From Bacteroidales bacterium M3 (GTDB taxonomy: Bacteria > Bacteroidota > Bacteroidia > Bacteroidales > Muribaculaceae), in NCBI GenBank assembly GCA_001689445.1, contig LUJN01000005.1, positions 1,194 through 23,478 of the forward strand: a stretch of 22,285 nucleotides of DNA. The letters run 5' to 3'. Under the pieces are notes generated by a model. That model was not told the DNA's origin. It worked only from the letters and a program-made list of their open reading frames with translations, and ran no database searches. Shown here in pieces: positions 14,437-22,285 of the stretch. Each line of letters starts with the position of its first letter. The stretch's first letter is position 1. A program made the translations under genes and the position numbers.

Positions 14437-15753
14437 ATGAATATAGCCATAGTCGGAACAGGATATGTGGGTCTTGTCTCGGGAGCATGTTTTGCCGAGA
14501 TGGGAGTTGATGTGACGTGCGTTGATGTCAACGAGGAGAAAATCAAAAATCTGCTTGAAGGCAAGATGCCGATCTATGAGCCGGGACTTGACGAGATGGT
14601 GTTGCGCAACCATCGTGAGGGCAGGCTGCATTTCACCACTTCCTTGGCCGACTGTATTGATGACGTTGAGATTGTGTTCAGCGCGGTTGGTACGCCCCCC
14701 GATGAGGATGGCAGTGCCGACCTGCAATATGTGCTTGAAGTTGCACGGACTTTCGGGCAGAATATAAAGAAATATACAATTCTTGTCACCAAGTCGACAG
14801 TCCCTGTCGGCACGGCCATGAAAGTGAAGGAGGTTATCCAGGCAGAGCTTGACCGTCGTGGCGAGTCAATACCGTTTGACGTGGCGAGCAACCCCGAGTT
14901 TCTCAAGGAGGGCACGGCTATAAAGGATTTCATGAGTCCCGATCGTGTGGTAGTGGGTGTCGAGTCTGACCGTGCCCGCGAGATGATGGGCCGTCTCTAT
15001 CGCCCTTTGCTGCTCAATAATTTCCGCGTCATATTCACTGACTTCCCGTCGGCCGAGATGATAAAGTATGCCGCCAACTCCATGTTGGCCACCCGCATAT
15101 CGTTTATGAATGACATCGCCAACCTATGCGAGTTGGTCGGTGCCGATGTCAACATGGTGCGCAAGGGTATCGGCTCTGATACCCGCATCGGGGGCAAGTT
15201 CCTCTATCCCGGATGCGGATATGGCGGCTCATGTTTCCCCAAGGATGTAAAGGCGCTTGTCAGGACAGCCGAAAAGGCGGGTTACGAGATGCGGGTGCTG
15301 CGTGCCGTGGAGGATGTCAACGAGCATCAGAAAAAAGTCCTGTTCAACAAATTGTCCCGATGCTACGGCGGGAAGCTCGACGGCCTGACTATAGCTATGT
15401 GGGGTCTTGCATTCAAGCCCGAGACCGACGACATGCGGGAATCTACAGCTCTTGTCACCATCGGACTGCTTCTTGAGGCCGGATGTCGTGTAAAGGTCTT
15501 TGACCCCGTGGCGATGGATGAGTGCCGCCGTCGCCTTGGCGATGCCGTGGAGTATGCCCGCGACATGTATGATGCCGTGCTCGATGCCGATGCAATGCTG
15601 CTGCTCACCGAGTGGAAACAGTTCCGTATGCCCTCGTGGGGCGTGATACGCAAGACCATGGCGCGGCCGCTTGTGATTGACGGGCGCAACATATATGATG
15701 CCCGCGAGATGGAGGAGTATGGGATTGAATACTACTGCATAGGACGAAATTGA
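14437..15753 (+). CDS. ugd: UDP-glucose 6-dehydrogenase
   Basis: Oxidizes UDP-glucose to UDP-glucuronate with two NAD+, supplying an acidic sugar donor. The 438-aa length is standard. The NAD fold opens with MNIAIVGTGYVG (GxGxxG at 7-12). VGTPPDEDGSADL and KSTVPVGT mark the nucleotide site, and SNPEFLKEGTAIKDFMSPDR (151-170) the substrate lid. GYGGSCFPKD contains the catalytic Cys266. Lys210 in AEMIKYAAN is also conserved. The C-terminal domain has WGLAFKPETDDMRES. The ATG at 14437 is chosen because an in-frame extension to 14362 precedes the dinucleotide fold without family support. It heads the rightward glycan genes, with a GT4 gene 33 bases downstream. The close alternative is a GDP-mannose or UDP-ManNAc dehydrogenase, but the motifs favour UDP-glucose. 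Confidence 0.94.
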   Translation: MNIAIVGTGYVGLVSGACFAEMGVDVTCVDVNEEKIKNLLEGKMPIYEPGLDEMVLRNHREGRLHFTTSLADCIDDVEIVFSAVGTPPDEDGSADLQYVLEVARTFGQNIKKYTILVTKSTVPVGTAMKVKEVIQAELDRRGESIPFDVASNPEFLKEGTAIKDFMSPDRVVVGVESDRAREMMGRLYRPLLLNNFRVIFTDFPSAEMIKYAANSMLATRISFMNDIANLCELVGADVNMVRKGIGSDTRIGGKFLYPGCGYGGSCFPKDVKALVRTAEKAGYEMRVLRAVEDVNEHQKKVLFNKLSRCYGGKLDGLTIAMWGLAFKPETDDMRESTALVTIGLLLEAGCRVKVFDPVAMDECRRRLGDAVEYARDMYDAVLDADAMLLLTEWKQFRMPSWGVIRKTMARPLVIDGRNIYDAREMEEYGIEYYCIGRN

Positions 15754-15786
15754 TATAAACCTCAAAAACTTATTTGTTTGGAGAAT

Positions 15787-16995
15787 ATGAAACCACGCGT
15801 ATTGATTGTAAACAAGTTCTACTATCCCCGAGGAGGGGACTGCGTATGCACAATCAATCTTGAACGCCTTTTGAACGACAAGGGGCACGACACTGCTATA
15901 TACTCGATGTCTTATCCCGAGAACATCGAGTCAAGGTGGTCACACTATTTTGCCACCCCGATAGATTTCGGAGGCGGGGCATCCCAGAAAATCGCAGCAT
16001 TGAAACGCACTCTCGGATTGGGCGACATCAAGGCCTCTTTTGCACGTATACTTGCCGATTTCAAGCCCGATATCGTTCATCTCAACAATATCCACAGCTA
16101 CCTGTCGCCTGTGCTTGCCGTTATGGCTCGCCGACATGGGGCTAAGGTCGTATGGACACTCCACGATTATAAGCTGATATGTCCGTCATACAATTGTCTC
16201 TTTGAAGGGAAGCCTTGCGAGGATTGCTTCGAGCACAAATTCTCTGTGGTGAGCAAGCGTTGCATGAAAGGGTCATTGGCCGCAAGTGCGATAGCGTTTA
16301 TGGAGGCGTTGAAGTGGAACCGCAAGACGCTTGAACGCAATGTCGATTGCTTTATATGCCCGAGCGCTTTCATGAAGGAGAAGATGGAGCAGGGCGGTTT
16401 CAACCCCTCCAAGCTGACAGTCAACTGTAACTTTGTAGACTTTGACAAACTGGCGCGTTTTGCATCCGCTCCGCTTGTCGACCGTGATGACTACTATTGC
16501 TACGTCGGGCGTCTCTCTCCCGAAAAGGGCGTGGAAATGATGCTTGAAGTGGCCGCGTCGATGCCTCATAAGATTAAGGTGGCCGGCGACGGCCCGCTGC
16601 TTGAACCGTTAAAGGAAAGATATCGCGGATGTGACAACATCGAGTTCCTTGGCCGGCAGAATGCCGCCCAGGTGAGTGAGCTCCTCTCCCATGCGCGATT
16701 CTCGGTCATACCCTCCATGTGGTATGAGAATAATCCGTTAGGTGTTATCGAGTCGCTTTGTGGGGGCACGCCTGTTGTTGGGGCACGTATCGGCGGCATT
16801 CCTGAACTTATAGATGAGAGCATGTCGGGATTGACTTTTACTGCCGGCGATTCCTCTTCGCTTGCCGATGCCATAACGCGCGCCTATGCCACGCGGTGGG
16901 ACAATGCGGCCATAAAAGAGGGCGCCATCGACCGATTCTCGGCCGACCGCCATTATGAGATATTGGAAAATATATATAGCACACACATAAAATAA
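15787..16995 (+). CDS. Glycosyltransferase family 4
   Basis: A 402-aa GT-B glycosyltransferase. The N-terminal acceptor domain begins MKPRVLIVNKFYYPRGGD and includes IVHLNNIHSYLSPVL. The C-terminal donor domain has YVGRLSPEKGVEMML (239-253), AGDGPLLEPL and the retaining-enzyme EX7E pair Glu314 and Glu322 in YENNPLGVIESL. A Cys-rich patch, CPSYNCLFEGKPCEDCFEH (132-150) plus Cys159, matches a conserved patch in many polysaccharide GT4 enzymes. The ATG at 15787 is preferred to a TTG at 15778. It sits between UDP-glucose dehydrogenase and a radical SAM gene with short gaps, so all are probably one transcript. Donor and acceptor are not known. Confidence 0.93.
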   Translation: MKPRVLIVNKFYYPRGGDCVCTINLERLLNDKGHDTAIYSMSYPENIESRWSHYFATPIDFGGGASQKIAALKRTLGLGDIKASFARILADFKPDIVHLNNIHSYLSPVLAVMARRHGAKVVWTLHDYKLICPSYNCLFEGKPCEDCFEHKFSVVSKRCMKGSLAASAIAFMEALKWNRKTLERNVDCFICPSAFMKEKMEQGGFNPSKLTVNCNFVDFDKLARFASAPLVDRDDYYCYVGRLSPEKGVEMMLEVAASMPHKIKVAGDGPLLEPLKERYRGCDNIEFLGRQNAAQVSELLSHARFSVIPSMWYENNPLGVIESLCGGTPVVGARIGGIPELIDESMSGLTFTAGDSSSLADAITRAYATRWDNAAIKEGAIDRFSADRHYEILENIYSTHIK

Positions 16996-17012
16996 TAGAA
17001 ACAAAAACAACT

Positions 17013-18071
17013 ATGGGAGCAATTAAACCTACTGACGCTTCAATTATTCTGACGTATCGTTGTCCGATGCAGTGCAAGATGTGTAACATATGGCACTATC
17101 CGACCGATAAGAAGGAGGAAATCAAAGCCTCCGACCTACGTTCACTTCCACAGCTTAAATTCATCAACCTCACAGGCGGCGAGCCGTTTATCCGTGAAGA
17201 TCTCGCCGAGATTGTCGAGGAGTGCTACAAGCACACCGACCGTATCGTCATTTCGACATCCGGATGGTTTGAGGACCGTGTTATAGCCCTTGCCAAGAAG
17301 TTCCCTAACATCGGTATCCGTATCTCTATAGAAGGCCTTAGCTGCAAGAATGATGAGTTGCGTGGCCGCGAGGGTGGATTTGACAAGGGATTGCGCACGC
17401 TTTTGACCCTGAAGCAGATGGGCGTAAAGGATATAGGATTTGGATGTACCGTTTCAAACAACAACTCCAAGGATATGCTGTCGCTTTATCAGCTGTCGCT
17501 GTCTCTCGGCATGGAGTTTGCCACGGCTTCGTTCCACAATTCGTATTACTTCCACAAGGATGACAATGTGATTACCAACAAGGAGGAGGTCTGCAAGAAT
17601 TTCGAGCAGCTTATCGAGTGGCAGTTGCAGGAAAAGCATCCAAAGTCGTGGTTCCGCGCGTTCTTCAACATGGGGCTTATCAACTATATAGAGGGTGGTC
17701 GCCGTATGTTGCCTTGCGAGGCCGGTTCGGCCAACTTCTTCATCGACCCGTGGGGCGAGGTGTTCCCGTGCAACGGTCTTGAGGAAAAATATTGGAAAGA
17801 GTCGATGGGCAACATCCACAATGCCGACTTTATGACCATATGGGAGAGCGAGCAGGCCGAGAAAGTGCGCGAGAAAGTGCGCAAATGTCCCAAGAATTGC
17901 TGGATGGTCGGCACAGCTTCGCCTGTGATGCACAAGTATATCAAGCATCCCCTGAAGTGGGCTGTCAAGAACAAGATACGCTCCATGCGCGGGTTGAAGC
18001 CATGTCTTGACAAGACGTGGTATGATGTCGGCCAGGACCCCATGCAGGGCGACTTGCGCGAAAAATTCTAA
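17013..18071 (+). CDS. Radical SAM protein with SPASM/twitch-like C-terminus
   Basis: A 352-aa radical SAM enzyme. CxxxCxxC for the SAM-bound [4Fe-4S] cluster is at Cys17, Cys21 and Cys24 (RCPMQCKMCN), and the GGEP motif is at 55-58. The C-terminal part has Cys235, Cys253, Cys292 and Cys296 in the pattern C-x17-C-x38-C-x3-C. This includes FIDPWGEVFPCNG and CPKNCW, as in SPASM or shorter twitch domains that hold an auxiliary cluster. A further Cys331 is near the end. It lies between two GT4 genes with gaps of 17 and 32 bases. No small peptide substrate gene is visible beside it, so a sugar, lipid or glycan-linked substrate is more plausible than a RiPP. The reaction is not predictable from sequence. 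Confidence 0.92.
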   Translation: MGAIKPTDASIILTYRCPMQCKMCNIWHYPTDKKEEIKASDLRSLPQLKFINLTGGEPFIREDLAEIVEECYKHTDRIVISTSGWFEDRVIALAKKFPNIGIRISIEGLSCKNDELRGREGGFDKGLRTLLTLKQMGVKDIGFGCTVSNNNSKDMLSLYQLSLSLGMEFATASFHNSYYFHKDDNVITNKEEVCKNFEQLIEWQLQEKHPKSWFRAFFNMGLINYIEGGRRMLPCEAGSANFFIDPWGEVFPCNGLEEKYWKESMGNIHNADFMTIWESEQAEKVREKVRKCPKNCWMVGTASPVMHKYIKHPLKWAVKNKIRSMRGLKPCLDKTWYDVGQDPMQGDLREKF

Positions 18072-18103
18072 TATCGCCAATCTTCCAAAAAAAACTGATA
18101 TTT

Positions 18104-19204
18104 ATGAAGATTGTTGTTGTCGGGACGCGTGGCATCCCGGATATCCTTGGCGGGGTAGAGACTCATTGTGAGGAACTCTATCCCCGCATTGCCGCCATGG
18201 GGCATGATGTCACCGTCATACGCCGCTCGTCATATGTCACGGAAGATAACCGCCGTGACACTTTCCGAGGCGTCAGGCTTGTTGACGTGTATGCTCCCCG
18301 CAAAAAGAGCATCGAGGCTATCGTGCACACTTTTCTCGCTGTCATAAAGGCTCGTCGCCTCAATCCCGATGTACTCCACGTCCATGCCATCGGCCCGTCT
18401 ATCATGGTGCCGTTTGCACGCTTGCTCGGCATGAAGGTGGTGATGACCAACCACGGTCCCGACTATGACCGCCAGAAGTGGGGGCGCATGGCCAAGGCGG
18501 TGCTTAAGACCGGCGAGAGGTTTGGCACACTGTTCAGCCACAAGGTGATAGTCATCTCCGATGTCATCGCAGAGATACTGCGTGAACGATATGGCAGAAC
18601 CGATACCGAGTTGATATTCAATGGGGTGAATGCCCCGGTCAAGTCCACCGCCAATGACTTCCTTGCCGAGAAAGGGATTGCGGGGAAACCTTACATACTT
18701 GCCATAGGCCGATTTGTCAAAGAGAAAGGTTTTCATGACCTCATTGATGCATATGTCAAGTCTGGGCTTGCCGAGAGTCACAACCTTGTGATTGCCGGCG
18801 ACAGCGACCATGAGGATGAGTACTCACAGTCGCTCAAGCATAAGGCTCGGGAGGCGGGCGTGATATTGACCGGTTTTATAAAGGGTGAACGTCTCAATCA
18901 GGTGATGACCAATGCCGCGCTGTTTGTGATGCCCTCATACCATGAGGGATTGCCTATAGCGTTGCTTGAAGCGATGAGCTATGACCTTGACGTGTTGGTG
19001 AGCGATATCCCCGCCAATCGTCTTGATATCCTCCGTCGGGATGATTTCTTCCCGGTCGGCAATATTGATGCCATGTCTGAGGCTATGAAGCGTAAGATTG
19101 CGGCAAAGGCCACTCCTCGGAAGTACGACCTGAGTGCATACGATTGGGACAAGATTGCGCGTCAGACAGTCAATGTCTACAAGAATATCGTGCCCGGCAG
19201 GTGA
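18104..19204 (+). CDS. Glycosyltransferase family 4 (rhamnosyltransferase-like)
   Basis: A 366-aa GT-B enzyme. It opens with MKIVVVGTRGIPDILGGVET (1-20), an N-terminus typical of a GT4 subgroup (DUF1972-like) that includes rhamnosyl- and other deoxyhexosyl-transferases. The donor domain shows AIGRFVKEKGF (200-210), VIAGDSDHEDEY and the EX7E pair Glu281 and Glu289 in HEGLPIALLEAM. There is no membrane segment. It is the last of four rightward glycan genes; the M16 peptidase follows after 69 bases and may or may not share the transcript. The donor sugar is a guess from subgroup resemblance. Confidence 0.92.
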   Translation: MKIVVVGTRGIPDILGGVETHCEELYPRIAAMGHDVTVIRRSSYVTEDNRRDTFRGVRLVDVYAPRKKSIEAIVHTFLAVIKARRLNPDVLHVHAIGPSIMVPFARLLGMKVVMTNHGPDYDRQKWGRMAKAVLKTGERFGTLFSHKVIVISDVIAEILRERYGRTDTELIFNGVNAPVKSTANDFLAEKGIAGKPYILAIGRFVKEKGFHDLIDAYVKSGLAESHNLVIAGDSDHEDEYSQSLKHKAREAGVILTGFIKGERLNQVMTNAALFVMPSYHEGLPIALLEAMSYDLDVLVSDIPANRLDILRRDDFFPVGNIDAMSEAMKRKIAAKATPRKYDLSAYDWDKIARQTVNVYKNIVPGR

Positions 19205-19273
19205 CGATGACGGTTAGGCTTTCGTTGCCCGGCGGTTTTTAGTGCTGAAAATGTTAACCAACTGATACATTGT

Positions 19274-22096
19274 ATGAGAATGAAAAACTTTTTGCGATTG
19301 GTGTCGCTTGCCGTTGTCGCGGCATTTGCCGTCACGGCTGCGGCACAGGAGTTCCCGAGACTGCCCAAGCTCCCCGTCGACACGGCTGTAAGGATTGGGC
19401 GTTTACCCAACGGCTTGACCTATTATATCCGCCATAACGAATACCCCAAGGGTCAGGCCGATTTCTACATAGCACAGAAAGTCGGCTCTATCCTTGAAGA
19501 GGATAACCAGCGTGGTCTCGCGCATTTCCTTGAGCATATGTGCTTCAACGGGACAAAGCATTTCCCTGGGAATGAGGTGGTGTCGTGGCTTGAGACGGTA
19601 GGCGTGAAGTTTGGCGAGAATCTCAATGCATATACCGCTGTCGACGAGACGGTCTACAATATTTCCAATGTGCCTGTGGCGCGTGAGAGCGTGCAGGACA
19701 GCTGCCTTCTCATACTTCATGATTGGGCAAACGACCTGTTGCTCGACCCGCAGGAAATAGATAAGGAACGCGAGGTCATCCATCAGGAGTGGCGACGCAG
19801 CATGGTGGGGCAGATGCGCATACTTGAAAAAGTGTTGCCCAAGATATATCCGGGCAGCCGTTACGGATACCGCTTGCCTATAGGCACGATGGAGATTGTC
19901 GACAATTTCCCCGCGCAGGACTTGCGCGACTACTATGAGCGGTGGTATCGGCCCGACCAGCAGGGTATAGTGGTGGTCGGAGACGTGGACGCAGACCGCA
20001 TCGAGGCAAAGATAAAGGAGATATTTTCCGACATAGAGATGCCTGCCGATGCTCCGGCGCGAGAGTATCTTCCTGTCGAGGACAACAAGGGCACTCTTTA
20101 TGCCATCGGCAGTGACCCGGAGCAGAAGGTGGCAATCGTTGAGCTGATGTTCAAGACCGACGTGTTTCCCGATTCGCTTAAAAACACGATTCCTCACCTT
20201 GGTTCCGACTATATGACATACGTGTTGACGCGTATGCTGAAGTCGCGGTTTGCTGATATCGCCTCGCGTCCCGATGCCCCGTTTGCCAACGCGTCGGCGT
20301 CCTACGGCAACTTTTTCCTTGCCAAGACCAAGGATGCGCTTACCATATCCGGGATGGCAAAGGAGGGCGACATCCGGCCTGTGGTGGAGGCCATATACCG
20401 CGAGCTGTTGCGGGCGGTCCGTGGCGGTTTCACGCCTACGGAGTACGACCGTGTGCGGAGTGAATACATTTCCCGTATTGAGACGATATACAACAACCGC
20501 AACAAGGTCGAAAATGACAATTATGTGCAGGGTTATGTGCGCAACTTCATTGACGGCGACCCGATACCGGGCATAGAGTACGAGACTCAGGTGCTCAAGC
20601 TGCTTGCCGGGCAGATTGATGTCAATGCCATAAACACGTTGCTCCGGTCGATGGTGGGCGAGGACAATCGTGTGGCACTAGTGTTGTTGCCTGAGAAGGA
20701 GGGTGTTGTTATGCCGTCTGAAAAGGAATTGGGCGATATTATGGCTGCGGTCGATGCCGAGACTATAGAGCCATATGTCGATACGGTGAAATCGGCTCCC
20801 TTGATTGAATCGCTCCCGACACCCGGCAAGATTTTGTCGGAGACACAAAACGCTCAGTTTGGCACGACCGAGTGGCTACTCTCCAACGGTGCTCGTGTGA
20901 TATTGAAGCCAACGACATTCAAGGATGATGAGATACTATTCGAGGCTATAGCCAAGGGAGGCACGTCGGTATATGATGACAGCCACGCGGCCAATCTTAT
21001 CTTCATGCCTGTAGCCCTCTCCCGTCATGGGCTTGGTGGTTACACCTACAATGACTTGCAGAAGTACATGTCGGGCAAGCAGGCCGCCGTCGACCTGTCG
21101 TTTGATGCCTATTCGCGTGATATTGAAGGGTTTGCCACGCCCAAGGACCTAAAATCGCTTATGGAACTTATCTATATGACTTTTACCGCCATAGATATCA
21201 CTTCCGATGAGTATTCCGCGTTGGTGAACAATGTGTCTGCCATGTTGCAGAATCAGGTGAAAGATCCGCAGTATAATTTCAGTGTTATGGTATCGGAAAA
21301 TCTTTTCCGCTCTCCTGCACGCCGCAGTCTCGACATGGCGGTCCTTAATGATGCCGACCGCGACGGTATACTCTCTATTGCCCGCGATATGCTCGCAAAT
21401 GCCGCCGACTATACATTTATATTTGTGGGCAATGTTGATGTGGATTCCATGCGTCCCCTCGTTGAGCAGTATATCGCGACATTGCCGGGGGACACATCCA
21501 AAAAGGCTGTCGTGCATCATAATCCGGCATTGTCGATAACCCCCGGGGCATCTACCGATGAATCATCCATGAAGATGGAAAATCCCCAGGCGTTTGCCGG
21601 AATATTCCTGTCGGGCAACGCAGACTTCACGCCGCTCAATTCTTATTTGGCAAGCATTGCAGGCCAGATTCTGACAGCTCGTCTTGTAGAGAGTGTCCGT
21701 GAGAAGGAGGGTGCGGTCTACTCCATCGGCGCAAATTGCGCGATGAGCCGTACGTCGGATGTGCCTGTGGTCATGCAGAGTGTATTTCCGCTCAAGCCGG
21801 AGAAGAAGAATAGGGTGCTTGAATTGGTTGCCGGAGAGCTTGACGACATGTCGACAAGCATTTCCGATGCAGAGCTTGCCAAGGTCAAGGAGTTTATGGT
21901 CAAAGAGGCCATTGAGGGTAAGGAACGCAACGGCGAGTGGCTTTCGGCCATATCCCGCACGCTGCTCAACGGTGTCGACACATTCAACGGAAACACAGAG
22001 TTGCTTAATTCCATAACCCCTGACCAAGTCTCGGAATTTGTCGCCAATCTCCTCAAGCAAAACAACTACCGCGTCGTAGTCCTCATGCCCGAATAA
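19274..22096 (+). CDS. Secreted M16-family zinc metallopeptidase (pitrilysin/PqqL-like)
   Basis: A 940-aa exported protease with two tandem M16 halves. The N-terminus MRMKNFLRLVSLAVVAAFAV followed by TAAAQEF is a signal peptide with likely cleavage after AAA, near residue 24, giving N-terminal Gln. The inverted zinc motif HxxEH is His84, Glu87 and His88 in GLAHFLEHMCFNG. The distal Glu ligand is Glu165 in the EIDKEREVIHQEW region, 77 residues later as in pitrilysin. The second half lacks HxxEH and is the usual structural half, carrying SVREKEGAVYSIG (about 804-816). It probably degrades peptides in the periplasm. The ATG at 19274 is used; ATG 19280 is possible. It is followed by a strong hairpin. 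Confidence 0.94.
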   Translation: MRMKNFLRLVSLAVVAAFAVTAAAQEFPRLPKLPVDTAVRIGRLPNGLTYYIRHNEYPKGQADFYIAQKVGSILEEDNQRGLAHFLEHMCFNGTKHFPGNEVVSWLETVGVKFGENLNAYTAVDETVYNISNVPVARESVQDSCLLILHDWANDLLLDPQEIDKEREVIHQEWRRSMVGQMRILEKVLPKIYPGSRYGYRLPIGTMEIVDNFPAQDLRDYYERWYRPDQQGIVVVGDVDADRIEAKIKEIFSDIEMPADAPAREYLPVEDNKGTLYAIGSDPEQKVAIVELMFKTDVFPDSLKNTIPHLGSDYMTYVLTRMLKSRFADIASRPDAPFANASASYGNFFLAKTKDALTISGMAKEGDIRPVVEAIYRELLRAVRGGFTPTEYDRVRSEYISRIETIYNNRNKVENDNYVQGYVRNFIDGDPIPGIEYETQVLKLLAGQIDVNAINTLLRSMVGEDNRVALVLLPEKEGVVMPSEKELGDIMAAVDAETIEPYVDTVKSAPLIESLPTPGKILSETQNAQFGTTEWLLSNGARVILKPTTFKDDEILFEAIAKGGTSVYDDSHAANLIFMPVALSRHGLGGYTYNDLQKYMSGKQAAVDLSFDAYSRDIEGFATPKDLKSLMELIYMTFTAIDITSDEYSALVNNVSAMLQNQVKDPQYNFSVMVSENLFRSPARRSLDMAVLNDADRDGILSIARDMLANAADYTFIFVGNVDVDSMRPLVEQYIATLPGDTSKKAVVHHNPALSITPGASTDESSMKMENPQAFAGIFLSGNADFTPLNSYLASIAGQILTARLVESVREKEGAVYSIGANCAMSRTSDVPVVMQSVFPLKPEKKNRVLELVAGELDDMSTSISDAELAKVKEFMVKEAIEGKERNGEWLSAISRTLLNGVDTFNGNTELLNSITPDQVSEFVANLLKQNNYRVVVLMPE

Positions 22097-22118
22097 TCCG
22101 CATCGCTATATAGCTTTT

Positions 22119-22173
22119 CAAGAACCACAGGAACCATGAGGAACCAAATGCCTCACCGTTCCTGTGGTTCTTG
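22119..22173 (+). terminator. Long hairpin after the M16 gene, probable terminator
   Basis: CAAGAACCACAGGAAC (22119-22134) is the perfect inverse of 22158-22173. An inner TGAGG/CCTCA pair (22137-22141/22151-22155) extends the stem to a 9-base loop. It lies 22 bases past the stop. The following TATTCTAT is only moderately T-rich, while on the other strand the stem is followed by AAAAGCTA. Termination or 3'-end protection is likely. Confidence 0.65.
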
Positions 22174-22247
22174 TATTCTATCGGTCCCTAATGGCTTAGA
22201 GATTGCCTCAAATGGTGTAGCGTTGCAAAATCGGCAAATCGCAGGCA

Positions 22248-22259
22248 GGGTCGCGACCC
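22248..22259. repeat. 12-bp perfect palindrome GGGTCGCGACCC
   Basis: A perfect 12-base palindrome in the last 190 bases, where I see no gene. It could be a protein-binding site or lie near the end of a mobile element continuing to the right. The window ends too soon to tell. Confidence 0.4.
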
Positions 22260-22285
22260 AATGCTGTTCACTTAAGCAAAGCAAA

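Noticed and set aside
15229..15888. 219-codon leftward open frame in the UDP-glucose dehydrogenase gene
   Set aside because: It is antisense to a well-conserved enzyme and shows no domain signal.
19403..20197. 264-codon leftward open frame in the M16 gene
   Set aside because: It is antisense to the zinc-protease coding sequence and has no recognizable motifs or promoter.
1..22285. CRISPR arrays, rRNA or a RiPP precursor beside the radical SAM gene
   Set aside because: No regularly spaced direct repeats, no rRNA stretches and no small Gly/Cys-rich ORF in the gaps at 16996-17012 or 18072-18103 were seen.

Overview
The window looks like chromosome from a member of the Bacteroidales (Bacteroidota). 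The evidence is the recurring promoter box TAnnTTTG, often with TTG about 20 bases upstream, the lack of Shine-Dalgarno sites, and a Bacteroidales-style integrase. A gut Muribaculaceae-like genome is my best guess from the GC-rich codon use and protein flavour, but the family is not proven.

Layout. (a) 1-880: edge of an integrated element. A 5' fragment of a tyrosine integrase reads leftward out of the window and is visibly more AT-rich than the rest. It abuts the 3' end of a tRNA-Lys(TTT) gene (881-956), the probable attachment site. (b) 1233-3785: three overlapping genes encode a stand-alone amino-acid adenylation enzyme, a GNAT acetyltransferase and an esterase-like alpha/beta hydrolase. 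The adenylation pocket reads as lysine-like. A 134-bp AT-rich element with near-perfect 21-bp inverted ends sits on the esterase stop codon. (c) 3956-12137: mainly housekeeping genes, in order mltG, a DUF2007 protein, an AI-2E family transporter (minus), an MFS transporter, a MerR-type regulator and an M23 peptidase (both minus), and alaS. (d) 12147-19204: a glycan locus around a divergent promoter region near 14.3-14.4 kb. Leftward run a GT2 glycosyltransferase, a phosphoribosyltransferase and a HAD phosphatase, all overlapping. Rightward run UDP-glucose 6-dehydrogenase, a GT4, a radical SAM protein and a second GT4. (e) 19274-22096: a large secreted M16 zinc protease, followed by a strong hairpin and an unexplained palindrome.

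How the genes fit together. UDP-glucose dehydrogenase would supply UDP-glucuronate to the glycosyltransferases. The phosphoribosyltransferase/HAD pair resembles the PRPP-dependent two-step route for adding ribofuranose to bacterial polysaccharides, so the glycan may carry ribofuranose. MltG and the M23 peptidase act on peptidoglycan. The adenylation operon looks like a minimal non-ribosomal amino-acid activating system with no carrier protein visible here.

The most interesting points are the candidate ribofuranosylation module, the lysine-like adenylation operon, the radical SAM enzyme among glycosyltransferases, the short inverted-repeat element on a stop codon, and two rightward terminators embedded in the 3' coding ends of convergent neighbours.
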